Below are positions 26,647-33,969 of a stretch of DNA of 64,000 bases, piece by piece (within the stretch, counting starts at the first letter, position 1; each line of letters begins with the position of its first letter). This DNA comes from Tenacibaculum larymnensis. Lineage in GTDB: Bacteria; Bacteroidota; Bacteroidia; Flavobacteriales; Flavobacteriaceae. The translations under genes and the position numbers were made by a program. The stretch covers positions 186,001 to 250,000 of the forward strand of contig NZ_JAIWJY010000005.1 in the NCBI RefSeq assembly GCF_028829235.1. The letters are read 5' to 3'. A model generated the notes under the pieces. It had not been told where the DNA came from, ran no database searches, and was given only the letters and a program-made list of their open reading frames with translations.

Positions 26647-27030
26647 TTAAGCTCCTATTGTATGTTTTAATTCTTCTATTTGGTTTTGCCAAAGCATTTT
26701 TGCTTCTTCAGCATCATCTTCATCATCAGCAAAATCTGTAACAATTACAGCAACGTCTTTTGTTAACGGATCTACCTGTATTTTAAATTCAAAATAACTA
26801 TCATCACCTTCACTTTCAGTCCATTTAAACTTAATACGCTCATCTGCCTTTTTTGTAATAATCTTTGCCTCTTCTTCAGAGTCATCCCACATAAAAGTAA
26901 TAATCTTTCCTCGTGAATTTACTCTATCAGCAAACCACTCTTCTAAACCTGCTGGTGTTGCAAAATATTGATATAACATGCTTGGAGATGCATGAATAGG
27001 AAACTCTAATTCAAATTTAACTTTGCTCAT
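26647..27030 (-). CDS. START/AHSA1-like domain protein
   Basis: A 127-aa cytosolic protein of the START-like/SRPBCC superfamily. The helix-grip start is 'FELEFPIHASPSMLYQYFATPAGLEEWFADRV', seen through 'ASPSMLYQYF' and 'GLEEWFADRV', followed by strands 'FKWTE' and 'YFEFKIQ', and a long C-terminal helix 'MLWQNQIEELKHTIGA'. It has an acidic stretch near residues 105-115. These proteins bind a hydrophobic ligand or assist Hsp90-like chaperones; the ligand is unknown. Monocistronic, with its own terminator. Confidence 0.85.
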   Translation of the reverse strand: MSKVKFELEFPIHASPSMLYQYFATPAGLEEWFADRVNSRGKIITFMWDDSEEEAKIITKKADERIKFKWTESEGDDSYFEFKIQVDPLTKDVAVIVTDFADDEDDAEEAKMLWQNQIEELKHTIGA

Positions 27031-27092
27031 TTATTTTTTTGTTTAAGTGCCAATATAGATAATTATTTTTTAAAAAAAAATTTAAATGTTTG

Positions 27093-27122
27093 TTGCCTAA
27101 AACCAAAAAGTAATTATATTTG
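27093..27122 (+). promoter_or_regulatory. promoter of tRNA-Met
   Basis: TTG at 27093, 19 bp, then TATATTTG at 27115-27122: an exact match to the Bacteroidota consensus, 12 bp before the tRNA. Confidence 0.85.
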
Positions 27123-27134
27123 CACCCGCAATCA

Positions 27135-27208
27135 GGCGAGGTAGCTCAGTTGGTTAGAGCGCAGGATTCATAACCCTGAGGTCGGCAGTTCAAATCTGCT
27201 CCTCGCTA
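27135..27208 (+). tRNA. tRNA-Met (CAT)
   Basis: A 74-nt cloverleaf: acceptor GGCGAGG/CCTCGCT, D arm with AGCTCAGTTGGTTAGAGC, anticodon loop TTCATAA (CAT), T loop TTCAAAT. It has the elongator form; a tRNA-Ile with modified CAT cannot be fully excluded. The anticodon stem has one A-C pair at its loop end. Confidence 0.93.
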
Positions 27209-27210
27209 CA

Positions 27211-27238
27211 AAACCCAAATCATTAGATTTGGGTTTTT
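27211..27238 (+). terminator. terminator of tRNA-Met
   Basis: AAACCCAAATC / GATTTGGGTTT, 11-bp stem, 4-base loop, T run. Confidence 0.85.
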
Positions 27239-27242
27239 ATTT

Positions 27243-28124
27243 TTACTTCATTTTCAAACTTTTATAAATCGCTTCTTTTATTTTTTCTTCTGTAATCCAA
27301 CCATTATAACTTTTATATTTTCCTGTTATTGAAGAATTACTTTTTACTTCTTCTAGGCTTCTTCCTTTTTTTATTTCTGACGATATAGTACTTTTTAAGT
27401 CTTTCAACATACTTAAATATACCTTCAATTCTTTTTCTGATGATACATTTCCATGTCCTGGAATTATTTTAGTATCATCATCTGCTATCATTATCATATT
27501 TTCAACACCTTTTATATATCCATCTATTGTACCTCCTGAATCTATATCTATATACGGAAATTTTCCTTGAAAATAAGCATCTCCTACGTGCAATACATTA
27601 CTATTTCCAAAATACACTAATGCATCTCCATCAGTATGTGCATTATGAACATGGGTAATCAAAATTGGTTCTTCATTAATATAAAACTGTATATCTTCTG
27701 AAAAAGTAATCACCGGTAACGCTTCTTTTGGCGACGCTACCTTTTTCTTACCTCTAACAACTTGATCAATACTCATTCGTTTACGTACATTCTCATGAGA
27801 TACAATCACTGCTCCTTCTTTTTGAAAGTTAGCATTTCCTCCTGTATGATCACCGTGCCAATGTGTATTAACCAAATAGGTTATTGGTTTATCCGTAATT
27901 GTTTTAATAGCTTCAAGTATCTTTTTACTTAAAGGAGCAAATTGATCATCAATCATAAACACACCATTTTCCTCTACAAAAACTCCAATATTTCCTCCTT
28001 GTCCTTTTAAAACATATATGTTTTCTGTTAGTTTTTCTGTAGTAATTTTAACTTCTCTTTGTTGCGAAAAGACATTATATGACAACACAACAAAGAAGCT
28101 AAATAATAATGATGAAGTTTTCAT
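27243..28124 (-). CDS. exported metallo-beta-lactamase-fold hydrolase
   Basis: With the start at 28124 the protein has 293 aa and a signal peptide (MKTSSLLFSFFVVLSYNVFS). Eleven more codons are open upstream but would spoil the signal. The zinc site is complete: 'THWHGDHTGG', a histidine in 'HNAHTDGD', and 'PGHGN'. The pattern resembles subclass B1-like hydrolases with roles outside antibiotic resistance, for example quinoprotein-relay type proteins. It acts in the periplasm; substrate unknown. The C-terminal 50 residues are helical. It converges on the tRNA-Met terminator. Confidence 0.88.
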   Translation of the reverse strand: MKTSSLLFSFFVVLSYNVFSQQREVKITTEKLTENIYVLKGQGGNIGVFVEENGVFMIDDQFAPLSKKILEAIKTITDKPITYLVNTHWHGDHTGGNANFQKEGAVIVSHENVRKRMSIDQVVRGKKKVASPKEALPVITFSEDIQFYINEEPILITHVHNAHTDGDALVYFGNSNVLHVGDAYFQGKFPYIDIDSGGTIDGYIKGVENMIMIADDDTKIIPGHGNVSSEKELKVYLSMLKDLKSTISSEIKKGRSLEEVKSNSSITGKYKSYNGWITEEKIKEAIYKSLKMK

Positions 28125-28161
28125 TGTAAAATATTTTAAATAATTATCGAGAAACAAACTA

Positions 28162-28596
28162 CTAGTTTACAATATAATACATTTTAAAATGAGGTCCTAC
28201 TTTTTGCACCTCGAACTCCTTACCTATTGTTACGAAATTTAAACTTTTATAAAACCCAACTGCCTCTTTTCTTGCATTACACCATAAAACATCAATTCCC
28301 TTAACTTTTAAAATTCTTTTTGCTTCTTCTATTAATAATCTTCCTGCTCCCATCCCTCTTACTTCTGGTAACGTTGCCATTCCTCTTAATTGATATTGTT
28401 CTCCATTAACAACATCTATTCTATTTTGCATAAAAGATGCTATACCTACCAATTTATTGTTGTAAAAAGCTCCTAAGTGAAACGTATTTTCAAGTTCATC
28501 TTCCTTAAACTTATAAGGCAAATCAATATTTTTTCGTAAAACAGCTAATCGAATTTCATAGGTATCTTGAGCTGATATATTTTTTATTTTTATCAT
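28162..28596 (-). CDS. GNAT family N-acetyltransferase
   Basis: A 144-aa GNAT protein with the acetyl-CoA loop 'RGMATLPEVRGMGAGRLLI' (motif A, key V-R-G-M-G-A-G) around 72-90 and 'WCNARKEAVGFYKSLNF' (motif B). It transfers an acetyl group to an unknown small substrate. It is divergent from a second GNAT gene 29 bp away; the two are not close paralogues by eye. Confidence 0.9.
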   Translation of the reverse strand: MIKIKNISAQDTYEIRLAVLRKNIDLPYKFKEDELENTFHLGAFYNNKLVGIASFMQNRIDVVNGEQYQLRGMATLPEVRGMGAGRLLIEEAKRILKVKGIDVLWCNARKEAVGFYKSLNFVTIGKEFEVQKVGPHFKMYYIVN

Positions 28597-28625
28597 CTTA
28601 AATTTCTTTAATCCAAAAATACAGA

Positions 28626-29072
28626 ATGAATATAAGTTTTAACCTAATTAATAAAGAAGATATCCTTACAATTCTTCCTCTTTTACGTAAAGCCAATACT
28701 ACCACACCTCATGATGTTTTAAAAACTAGAGTTTTAGAAATGGCTCAATATCAAAACTATGAATGTATTGGTGTTTTTGATGATAATAAACTTATAGGTA
28801 TTTGTGGACTTTGGTACAGTATGAGACACTATATTGGAAAAAGCGTGGAGCCTGATCATGTCATTATTGACGAAGCATACAGAGGCAACAGTATAGGCAA
28901 AAAACTTTTTAAATGGGTGTATAACTATACCAAAGCTAAAGGTTGTGAAGCTGTTGAATTAAACACCTATACTGCCAATAGAAAATCTCATAAGTTTTAC
29001 TACAATGAAGGTTTTGAAATCTATGGTTTTCATTTTCTTAAAATTATAAGGGATGAAAAATCTTTTTTCTAG
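28626..29072 (+). CDS. GNAT family N-acetyltransferase
   Basis: A 148-aa GNAT protein. Motif A reads 'VIIDEAYRGNSIGKKLFKW' (key R-G-N-S-I-G-K) and motif B 'ANRKSHKFYYNEGFEIYGF'. The substrate is not evident. It is divergent from the other GNAT gene and ends 35 bp before the ACCTTAC box of the GG-peptide promoter. Confidence 0.9.
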   Translation: MNISFNLINKEDILTILPLLRKANTTTPHDVLKTRVLEMAQYQNYECIGVFDDNKLIGICGLWYSMRHYIGKSVEPDHVIIDEAYRGNSIGKKLFKWVYNYTKAKGCEAVELNTYTANRKSHKFYYNEGFEIYGFHFLKIIRDEKSFF

Positions 29073-29107
29073 GAGGCTCAAAGAAAGTCTAAAACAAATA
29101 ATGTAAA

Positions 29108-29127
29108 ACCTTACTTTTTTTACGGTT
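29108..29127 (+). promoter_or_regulatory. ACCTTAC box, copy 1 (GG-peptide promoter)
   Basis: ACCTTACTTTTTTTACGGTT, identical over 20 bp to 63226-63245. It contains TTAC twice, 9 bp apart, and sits 48 bp (from CCTT) upstream of the -7 box at 29157, a typical activator position. Confidence 0.7.
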
Positions 29128-29156
29128 TTATTTCTAATATTATATTTTAAACAACC

Positions 29157-29164
29157 TAATTTTG
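29157..29164 (+). promoter_or_regulatory. -7 box of GG-peptide gene 1
   Basis: TAATTTTG, exact TAnnTTTG, 20 bp before the ATG at 29185. Confidence 0.6.
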
Positions 29165-29184
29165 AGAAACTTAAAACTTTTATT

Positions 29185-29340
29185 ATGATAAAGAGTATTT
29201 CAAACTTAGGAACTAGTTTAAACAAAAAAGAACAACAATCGATTAATGGTGGTAAAGCACAATGTTTATTACCTGACAATACTTGTTCTCGAATTTGGTT
29301 TGGTTGTGCTGAACCGCAATGCCAACCTCAACCATTTTAA
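29185..29340 (+). CDS. double-glycine leader peptide, bacteriocin-like precursor
   Basis: A 51-aa ORF with leader MIKSISNLGTSLNKKEQQSI followed by N-G22-G23. Leu12 and Glu16 before the double glycine fit the GG leader consensus (LxxxE...GG) cleaved by C39-peptidase ABC transporters. The predicted mature peptide has 28 residues, four cysteines (27, 34, 41, 46) and a proline/glutamine-rich tail. A second precursor at 63302 has nearly the same leader and an identical upstream box. No C39 transporter or modification enzyme is near, so export would use a machine encoded elsewhere. Function (bacteriocin, signal) is unknown. It has its own promoter and terminator. Confidence 0.8.
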   Translation: MIKSISNLGTSLNKKEQQSINGGKAQCLLPDNTCSRIWFGCAEPQCQPQPF

Positions 29341-29346
29341 AATACT

Positions 29347-29369
29347 AAGCGGGTTTTCCCGCTTTTTTT
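29347..29369 (+). terminator. terminator of GG-peptide gene 1
   Basis: AAGCGGG / CCCGCTT stem, TTTT loop, T run; 6 bp after the stop codon. Confidence 0.85.
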
Positions 29370-29454
29370 ATCTTCATTAATACTTTAACCGTAAAATCTG
29401 TACTTTTTATTAGAATGATGAAAGTTACAATTCAAAAGTTTTTTTATGGTTTAT

Positions 29455-29470
29455 CCTTACTTTTTTTACG
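29455..29470 (+). promoter_or_regulatory. CCTTAC box, copy 3 (sRNA promoter)
   Basis: CCTTACTTTTTTTACG, the 16-bp core of the boxes at 29108 and 63226, 49 bp upstream of the -7 box at 29504. Confidence 0.65.
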
Positions 29471-29503
29471 TTTTTTTCACTCTTTTATTTATTAAATTCT
29501 AAG

Positions 29504-29511
29504 TACCTTTG
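29504..29511 (+). promoter_or_regulatory. -7 box of candidate sRNA
   Basis: TACCTTTG, exact TAnnTTTG; nested in a small inverted repeat AGTAC...GTACT. Confidence 0.55.
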
Positions 29512-29516
29512 CAGTA

Positions 29517-29588
29517 CTTAAGAGACGTCTTAAGTTCTTTTTCATAGCAATTTTCCCACTCAATATTTTTGAGTGGGTTCTTTTTTTA
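29517..29588 (+). ncRNA. candidate small RNA with 5' hairpin and intrinsic terminator
   Basis: Downstream of the -7 box there is a hairpin ACTTAAGA-gacg-TCTTAAGT (29516-29535), a short single-stranded linker, and a terminator CCCACTCA / TGAGTGGG with T run (29555-29588). No ATG, GTG or TTG ORF lies between. The size would be about 72 nt. The rest of the region from 29589 to 29792 shows no gene. Confidence 0.5.
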
Positions 29589-29792
29589 TCCTTAATACTA
29601 GAATTTCGTATACTATACAGATATAATAAAACTTATTTTTAATGTTCTTTTTTATTATAGAATAATAGAATTTACATTTACAGCCATAAAACACTCTTAC
29701 CTTTTCTAAAATCTTTTAAAAACCTATCTTATTCACTTTCTGAAAACTACCTATTAAAGAAATAGTTTTTGTTATTTTTTTTAAAAATATAT

Positions 29793-29822
29793 TTGTAGAT
29801 ATTAGAAACAGTCTTATATTTG
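29793..29822 (+). promoter_or_regulatory. promoter of the tRNA-Gly cluster
   Basis: TTG at 29793, 19 bp, TATATTTG at 29815-29822; the same exact form as at tRNA-Met and tRNA-His. Confidence 0.85.
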
Positions 29823-29835
29823 CAACCGCTTTACT

Positions 29836-29908
29836 GCGGGAGTAGCTCAGTTGGTAGAGCGTCAGCCTTCCAAGCTGAATGTCGCCAGTTCGAACCTGGT
29901 CTCCCGCT
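29836..29908 (+). tRNA. tRNA-Gly (TCC), copy 1
   Basis: 73-nt cloverleaf, acceptor GCGGGAG/CTCCCGC, anticodon TCC, T loop TTCGAAC, discriminator T. Confidence 0.96.
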
Positions 29909-29950
29909 CTAATTTTTACATAATTGTAAGAAATTACAAAAGTCTTTACC

Positions 29951-30023
29951 GCGGGAGTAGCTCAGTTGGTAGAGCGTCAGCCTTCCAAGCTGAATGTCGC
30001 CAGTTCGAACCTGGTCTCCCGCT
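29951..30023 (+). tRNA. tRNA-Gly (TCC), copy 2
   Basis: Identical to copy 1 over all 73 nt; 42-bp spacer between them. Confidence 0.96.
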
Positions 30024-30064
30024 CTAATTAAAACACAGCAAGTAATTGCGAAAACTTTACCAAT

Positions 30065-30137
30065 GCGAGAGTAGCTCAGTTGGTAGAGCGTCAGCCTTCC
30101 AAGCTGAATGTCGCCAGTTCGAACCTGGTCTCTCGCT
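30065..30137 (+). tRNA. tRNA-Gly (TCC), copy 3, with compensatory acceptor change
   Basis: Same as copies 1 and 2 except GCGAGAG/CTCTCGC in the acceptor stem: both partners of the fourth pair have changed (G-C to A-U), so the helix is kept. Confidence 0.95.
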
Positions 30138-30138
30138 C

Positions 30139-30170
30139 AAAAAACCGAAACTAGCGTTTCGGTTTTTTTT
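30139..30170. terminator. terminator of the tRNA-Gly cluster
   Basis: AAAAAACCGAAAC / GTTTCGGTTTTTT, 13-bp stem, 4-base loop. It touches the stop codon of the convergent rhomboid gene and may serve both. Confidence 0.85.
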
Positions 30171-30816
30171 ATTCATTAAATTTTAGTTTATCTCCAAAGA
30201 AAAACAACCCAACGATAATTAACGCCATTATACTAACCATTATAGTATGGTTTGTTATTACACTTGGTCGTAACACTAATGTTATCAAGTATCCACCAAT
30301 AGCACCTCCTAAATGAGCCGAATGACCAATATTTCCTACTTGATTTTTCATTCCGTAAATAGAATACAACAAATACCCTACACCAAAAACATACCCTGGA
30401 ATTGGAACTGGTATTGGCAACATAATTAACTCCATGCTTGGATATAACATTATAGAAGAAAATATTACACCAGACACAGCTCCTGATGCACCAACCGCAC
30501 TATAATACGGTATTCTTTTATGTTGATACAACGAATACATGCTCCCTGCTATTAAACTTGCAAAGTAAATTAACACGAAGTTTAATGTTCCAAAACTTGA
30601 ATCAACCACTTTTCCAAACAAATACAAAGCATACATATTAAACCCTAAGTGCAGCCAATCAACATGTAAAAAACCAGAAGTTAACATTCTTATTTTCTCT
30701 CCTACTAATATTTTTTGAACCTGAAATTTATAGCGATCAAAAAAAGCAGCGTCACTAAACCCTTTAAGAGATACTAATACATTAGCTACAATTAATATAA
30801 TAATAATTTGACTCAT
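30169..30816 (-). CDS. rhomboid family intramembrane serine protease
   Basis: With the start at 30816 the protein has 215 aa and six hydrophobic segments. The catalytic serine is in 'GASGAVSG' and the catalytic histidine in 'GHSAHLGGAIGG'; 'HVDWLHLGFNMYALY' is the family's loop-1 region with the oxyanion asparagine. It cleaves transmembrane substrates in the inner membrane. The frame is open ten codons further upstream (ATG at 30846), which I consider less likely because it adds a short hydrophobic leader. Confidence 0.9.
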   Translation of the reverse strand: MSQIIIILIVANVLVSLKGFSDAAFFDRYKFQVQKILVGEKIRMLTSGFLHVDWLHLGFNMYALYLFGKVVDSSFGTLNFVLIYFASLIAGSMYSLYQHKRIPYYSAVGASGAVSGVIFSSIMLYPSMELIMLPIPVPIPGYVFGVGYLLYSIYGMKNQVGNIGHSAHLGGAIGGYLITLVLRPSVITNHTIMVSIMALIIVGLFFFGDKLKFNE

Positions 30817-30905
30817 AATTTTGTATATACCCACAAACATAAACAAAAGTTAATAAAGTAAATCATTCATTAATTAATACGATATTTGCCTAAAATTAAA
30901 ACTCA

Positions 30906-31817
30906 ATGAAACTACTCATATTTATAATTGTTTATCCGCTAATATGGATATTATCAATTTTACCCATGAGATTATTGTATATAATTTCTGATTTTTTTCG
31001 TTTAATTGTTTTCAACCTTATTGGATATCGTAAAAAGGTAGTTGTTCAAAATTTAAGAATGGTTTTTCCTGAAAAAAGCGATAAAGAAATAAAAAGCATT
31101 GCTAGAAAATTTTACAAGCATTTTATCGACTTAATTTTTGAAAGCATCAAAGCTTTTACAATTAGTGAAAAAGAAGTACTAAAACGCTACAAGTATAAAA
31201 ACCCTGAACTCGTAAACAACCTTACTAAAGAAGGTAAAAGTATTATTCTACTAGGAGCCCATCAAGCGAACTGGGAATGGTCTTTTAGTCTTCCTTTAGT
31301 TTTAGACACACAAGTTTTCGGAGCTTACACTAAACTTACAAATAAGTATTTTGAAAAGGCTGTGAAAAATTCAAGAACTAAATTTGGAATTGAAGGTTTC
31401 AAAACCTCAGAAACCATAAAAGGAATCCATAAAAACTATCTAAAAAAAATACAAGGCGCCTATATTCTTTTGAGTGACCAATCTCCTCAGGTACATAAAA
31501 CTCACTACTGGGCTGAGTTCTTTGGTATAAAAGTTCCAATACACACTGGAGCTGAAATACTTGCTAAAAGATATGATTTTACTGTAATTAATTACACTGT
31601 TAAAAAAATAAAAAGAGGTTATTTTGAAACTGAATTTGAATTAATTACAGATTCACCAAAAGATTTTGAAAACTATCAGATTACAGATAAATACTTAGAA
31701 ATAACCGAAAGAAACATAAAAGAACAGCCAGAGTGTTATTTATGGACACATAAACGTTTTAAGCACAAAGACAAATATGAACAATGGCTAGAAAACAGAA
31801 AAGCTTCTCAAAAATAA
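30906..31817 (+). CDS. LpxL/HtrB-type lysophospholipid acyltransferase
   Basis: A 303-aa acyltransferase of the lipid A biosynthesis group. One N-terminal helix (residues 2-20) anchors it to the inner membrane. The catalytic H-x4-[DE] is 'HQANWE' in 'LLGAHQANWEW', and the second block is 'LLSDQSPQ' with 'FFGIKVPIHTGAE'. It should add a secondary acyl chain to lipid A or an aminolipid. It is a single gene with a terminator that contains its last codons. Confidence 0.9.
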   Translation: MKLLIFIIVYPLIWILSILPMRLLYIISDFFRLIVFNLIGYRKKVVVQNLRMVFPEKSDKEIKSIARKFYKHFIDLIFESIKAFTISEKEVLKRYKYKNPELVNNLTKEGKSIILLGAHQANWEWSFSLPLVLDTQVFGAYTKLTNKYFEKAVKNSRTKFGIEGFKTSETIKGIHKNYLKKIQGAYILLSDQSPQVHKTHYWAEFFGIKVPIHTGAEILAKRYDFTVINYTVKKIKRGYFETEFELITDSPKDFENYQITDKYLEITERNIKEQPECYLWTHKRFKHKDKYEQWLENRKASQK

Positions 31818-31836
31818 CTGAGAAGCTTTTTTTTTA
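31801..31836 (+). terminator. terminator of the acyltransferase gene
   Basis: AAGCTTCTCA / TGAGAAGCTT followed by nine T; the stem starts inside the coding region. Confidence 0.85.
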
Positions 31837-31855
31837 TTCAATACTAATTTTAAAA

Positions 31856-31888
31856 CACAAAAAAACCTTCTCGTTTTGAGAAGGTTTT
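31856..31888 (-). terminator. terminator of tRNA-His
   Basis: AAAACCTTCTC / GAGAAGGTTTT with a 5-base loop; T run follows on the minus strand. Confidence 0.8.
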
Positions 31889-31889
31889 G

Positions 31890-31964
31890 GGTGAAAGACC
31901 GGGTTCGAACCGGCGACCTCCGGAACCACAATCCGGCGCTCTAACCAGCTGAGCTACAATCACC
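31890..31964 (-). tRNA. tRNA-His (GTG)
   Basis: Cloverleaf on the minus strand with anticodon GTG, T loop TTCGAAC and the extra G at position -1 (31964) opposite C73. The acceptor GTGATTG/CTTTCAC has two U-U oppositions at pairs 5-68 and 6-67. Confidence 0.92.
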
Positions 31965-31980
31965 ATGTAACTTGCGGGTG

Positions 31981-32010
31981 CAAATATACAAGCTTTTAGT
32001 ATTTTGGCAA
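31981..32010 (-). promoter_or_regulatory. promoter of tRNA-His
   Basis: On the minus strand TTG (32010-32008), 19 bp, TATATTTG (31988-31981). Confidence 0.85.
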
Positions 32011-32019
32011 AACTTTTTT

Positions 32020-32736
32020 TTAAATTAATTTACTTAAATTTTCCACTGCCACGTAACGTTCTGATGTAAAGCCCTCTGCAAAATCAACTCCTATTAATCT
32101 TCCTAAGTCTCTTGCTCTATATTCTATACTATCAGTAAAATTTTTGCTGGTTATAGGCGTTTCTGGCTCATTGCTTTTCGGATCAAAAAACTGTGATGAA
32201 TACGCCATAACTGAGCTTATCTTTTTATCCATGAATCCAGTAACATCTACTACAAAATCAGGTTCAATGTTTTTCCATTGTATGTAATGGTATACTTGTT
32301 TTGGCCTCCACTTTTCTTGCTGAACTCCTTCTAACTCTGTTGCTATTTTAAGCAAACCGCTTAAAAAGCAAGCATCTGACACTAACTGACTTCCTTTAGG
32401 GTGATCAATGTGGCGATCGTCTATAGCATTACACAATACTATTTCTGGCTGATACTTACGTATCATTTTTATAATTTCTAGTTGATGTTCTTTATCATTT
32501 TTAAAAAAGCCATCTGCAAAACCTAAGTTTTCACGTATTGAAACTCCTAAAATTTCGCCTGCAATTGCAGCTTCTTCATCACGTAATTCAGCAGACCCTC
32601 TTGTTCCTAGTTCTCCACGAGTTAAATCAACTATCCCTACTCTTTTTCCTTGTGAAATTTCTTTGGCTATGGTAGCTGCACATCCTAATTCTACATCATC
32701 TGGATGTGCTCCAAAAGCTAATATATCTAGTTTCAT
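32020..32736 (-). CDS. bshB1: bacillithiol biosynthesis deacetylase BshB1
   Basis: A 238-aa LmbE-family zinc deacetylase. 'GAHPDDVELGCAATIA' near the N terminus carries the His-Asp-Asp zinc site, 'RGELGTRGSAELRDEEA' and 'DDRHIDHPKGS' complete it. BshB1 deacetylates GlcNAc-malate in bacillithiol synthesis, the main low-molecular-weight thiol of many Bacteroidota. The gene follows the trans-sulfuration gene with no intergenic base, so sulfur amino-acid and thiol metabolism are probably co-expressed. bshA and bshC are not in the window. Confidence 0.95.
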   Translation of the reverse strand: MKLDILAFGAHPDDVELGCAATIAKEISQGKRVGIVDLTRGELGTRGSAELRDEEAAIAGEILGVSIRENLGFADGFFKNDKEHQLEIIKMIRKYQPEIVLCNAIDDRHIDHPKGSQLVSDACFLSGLLKIATELEGVQQEKWRPKQVYHYIQWKNIEPDFVVDVTGFMDKKISSVMAYSSQFFDPKSNEPETPITSKNFTDSIEYRARDLGRLIGVDFAEGFTSERYVAVENLSKLI

Positions 32737-33894
32737 TTATTGTATTGTTTTTTGTAATGCTTGTTCTATATCTTTAATTAAATCTTTTGTTTCTTCTATA
32801 CCAACCGAAAAACGAATAAGTCCATCTTTTATTCCTTGTTTTGCTCTTTCTTCAGGTGAAAGCAAGGCATGTGAAGTTTGGGTAGGGCTCAACACAGTAC
32901 TTTCTACTCCTGCTAAACTCATAGACGGTTTTATAAGTTTTAAATTACGTTGAAAAGTCATAGCATCTATTTCTTCCTGTAACTCAAAAGACAACATGCC
33001 TCCAAAATACTTCATTTGAGATTTAGCTAACTCATAATCTGTATGCGATTTTAACCCTGGGTAGTACACCTTAGCTATGTGTTCATGCTTCTCTAAGTAT
33101 TTTGCCATTTTCAACGCATTTTTACTTTGGCGCTTTACGCGTAAATTCATCGTTTTTAAACTACGTTCTAACATCCACACTGTAAAATCACTTAAACTCC
33201 CTCCTAGGTTCTTTGCTAAATTCCATATTAGTTGTATCTGTTCTTCTGAAGCAGCTACTGCTCCTGCCAAAATATCTGAATGACCTCCCATATATTTAGT
33301 CGCAGAATGTATCATAATATCAATTCCAAAATCAACTGGTGTTTGATTAATTGGAGAAGCAAAGGTATTATCTATCATTGTTACAATACCATGTTCCTTT
33401 GCCAAATTAGCAACAGCCTGTATATCTACCACTTTTAATAAAGGATTGGATGGAGTTTCAATAAAAATTACACGCGTATTATGCTGAATTTCTTTTTCAA
33501 AGTCTTCAATAGCTAAACTATTCGTAAACGAATATTCTATTCCGAATTTATCAAACTCTTCTACTACAAAATTATAGGTTCCTCCATACAACGTTTCTTG
33601 TAATACCACATGGTCTCCTTTTTGTAAAAACGCTAATAACGAAGTACTAATCGCTGCCATACCTGAACCAAATAGCAAACCTGCTTCTGTTTTTTCTAAA
33701 GCCGCTATCTTTTTGGACAAAGCTTCCTGATTAGGCGTATTGAAATAACGTGGGTACCTTTTTACATCAACATTATCAAATTGATAAGAGGTTGACATAT
33801 AAATTGGTGAAATAGCTCCTTTAAACTGTTCATCTTTTATTTCGCCAACATGCGTACAAATAGTATTAATGCCTAATTTAGGTTTAGTATTCAT
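32737..33894 (-). CDS. trans-sulfuration PLP enzyme (cystathionine gamma-synthase/lyase family)
   Basis: A 385-aa Cys/Met-metabolism PLP enzyme. 'YSFTN', 'SNPLLKVVDI', 'MIDNTFASP' and the Schiff-base lysine in 'IHSATKYMGGHSDILAG' are clear, as is 'SLAGVESTVLSPTQTSHA' near the C terminus. Members include cystathionine gamma-synthase, cystathionine gamma-lyase and methionine gamma-lyase, which cannot be told apart safely here. It supplies or degrades sulfur amino acids; its direct junction with bshB1 suggests cysteine supply for bacillithiol. Confidence 0.92.
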   Translation of the reverse strand: MNTKPKLGINTICTHVGEIKDEQFKGAISPIYMSTSYQFDNVDVKRYPRYFNTPNQEALSKKIAALEKTEAGLLFGSGMAAISTSLLAFLQKGDHVVLQETLYGGTYNFVVEEFDKFGIEYSFTNSLAIEDFEKEIQHNTRVIFIETPSNPLLKVVDIQAVANLAKEHGIVTMIDNTFASPINQTPVDFGIDIMIHSATKYMGGHSDILAGAVAASEEQIQLIWNLAKNLGGSLSDFTVWMLERSLKTMNLRVKRQSKNALKMAKYLEKHEHIAKVYYPGLKSHTDYELAKSQMKYFGGMLSFELQEEIDAMTFQRNLKLIKPSMSLAGVESTVLSPTQTSHALLSPEERAKQGIKDGLIRFSVGIEETKDLIKDIEQALQKTIQ

Positions 33895-33969
33895 AGTTAT
33901 AAGAGGTTTTAAAATCTTAGACTTTAGATTTCTTTACAGAACTTTAATAGCTAAGTTACAAAAACTACC

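Noticed and set aside
28959..29279. 106-codon minus-strand frame over GG-peptide gene 1
   Set aside because: It overlaps the end of a GNAT gene and the well-supported peptide gene with its own promoter; its composition is not protein-like.
33895..33969. SAM riboswitch upstream of the trans-sulfuration gene
   Set aside because: Only 75 bp separate it from the MATE gene and no suitable fold is seen.
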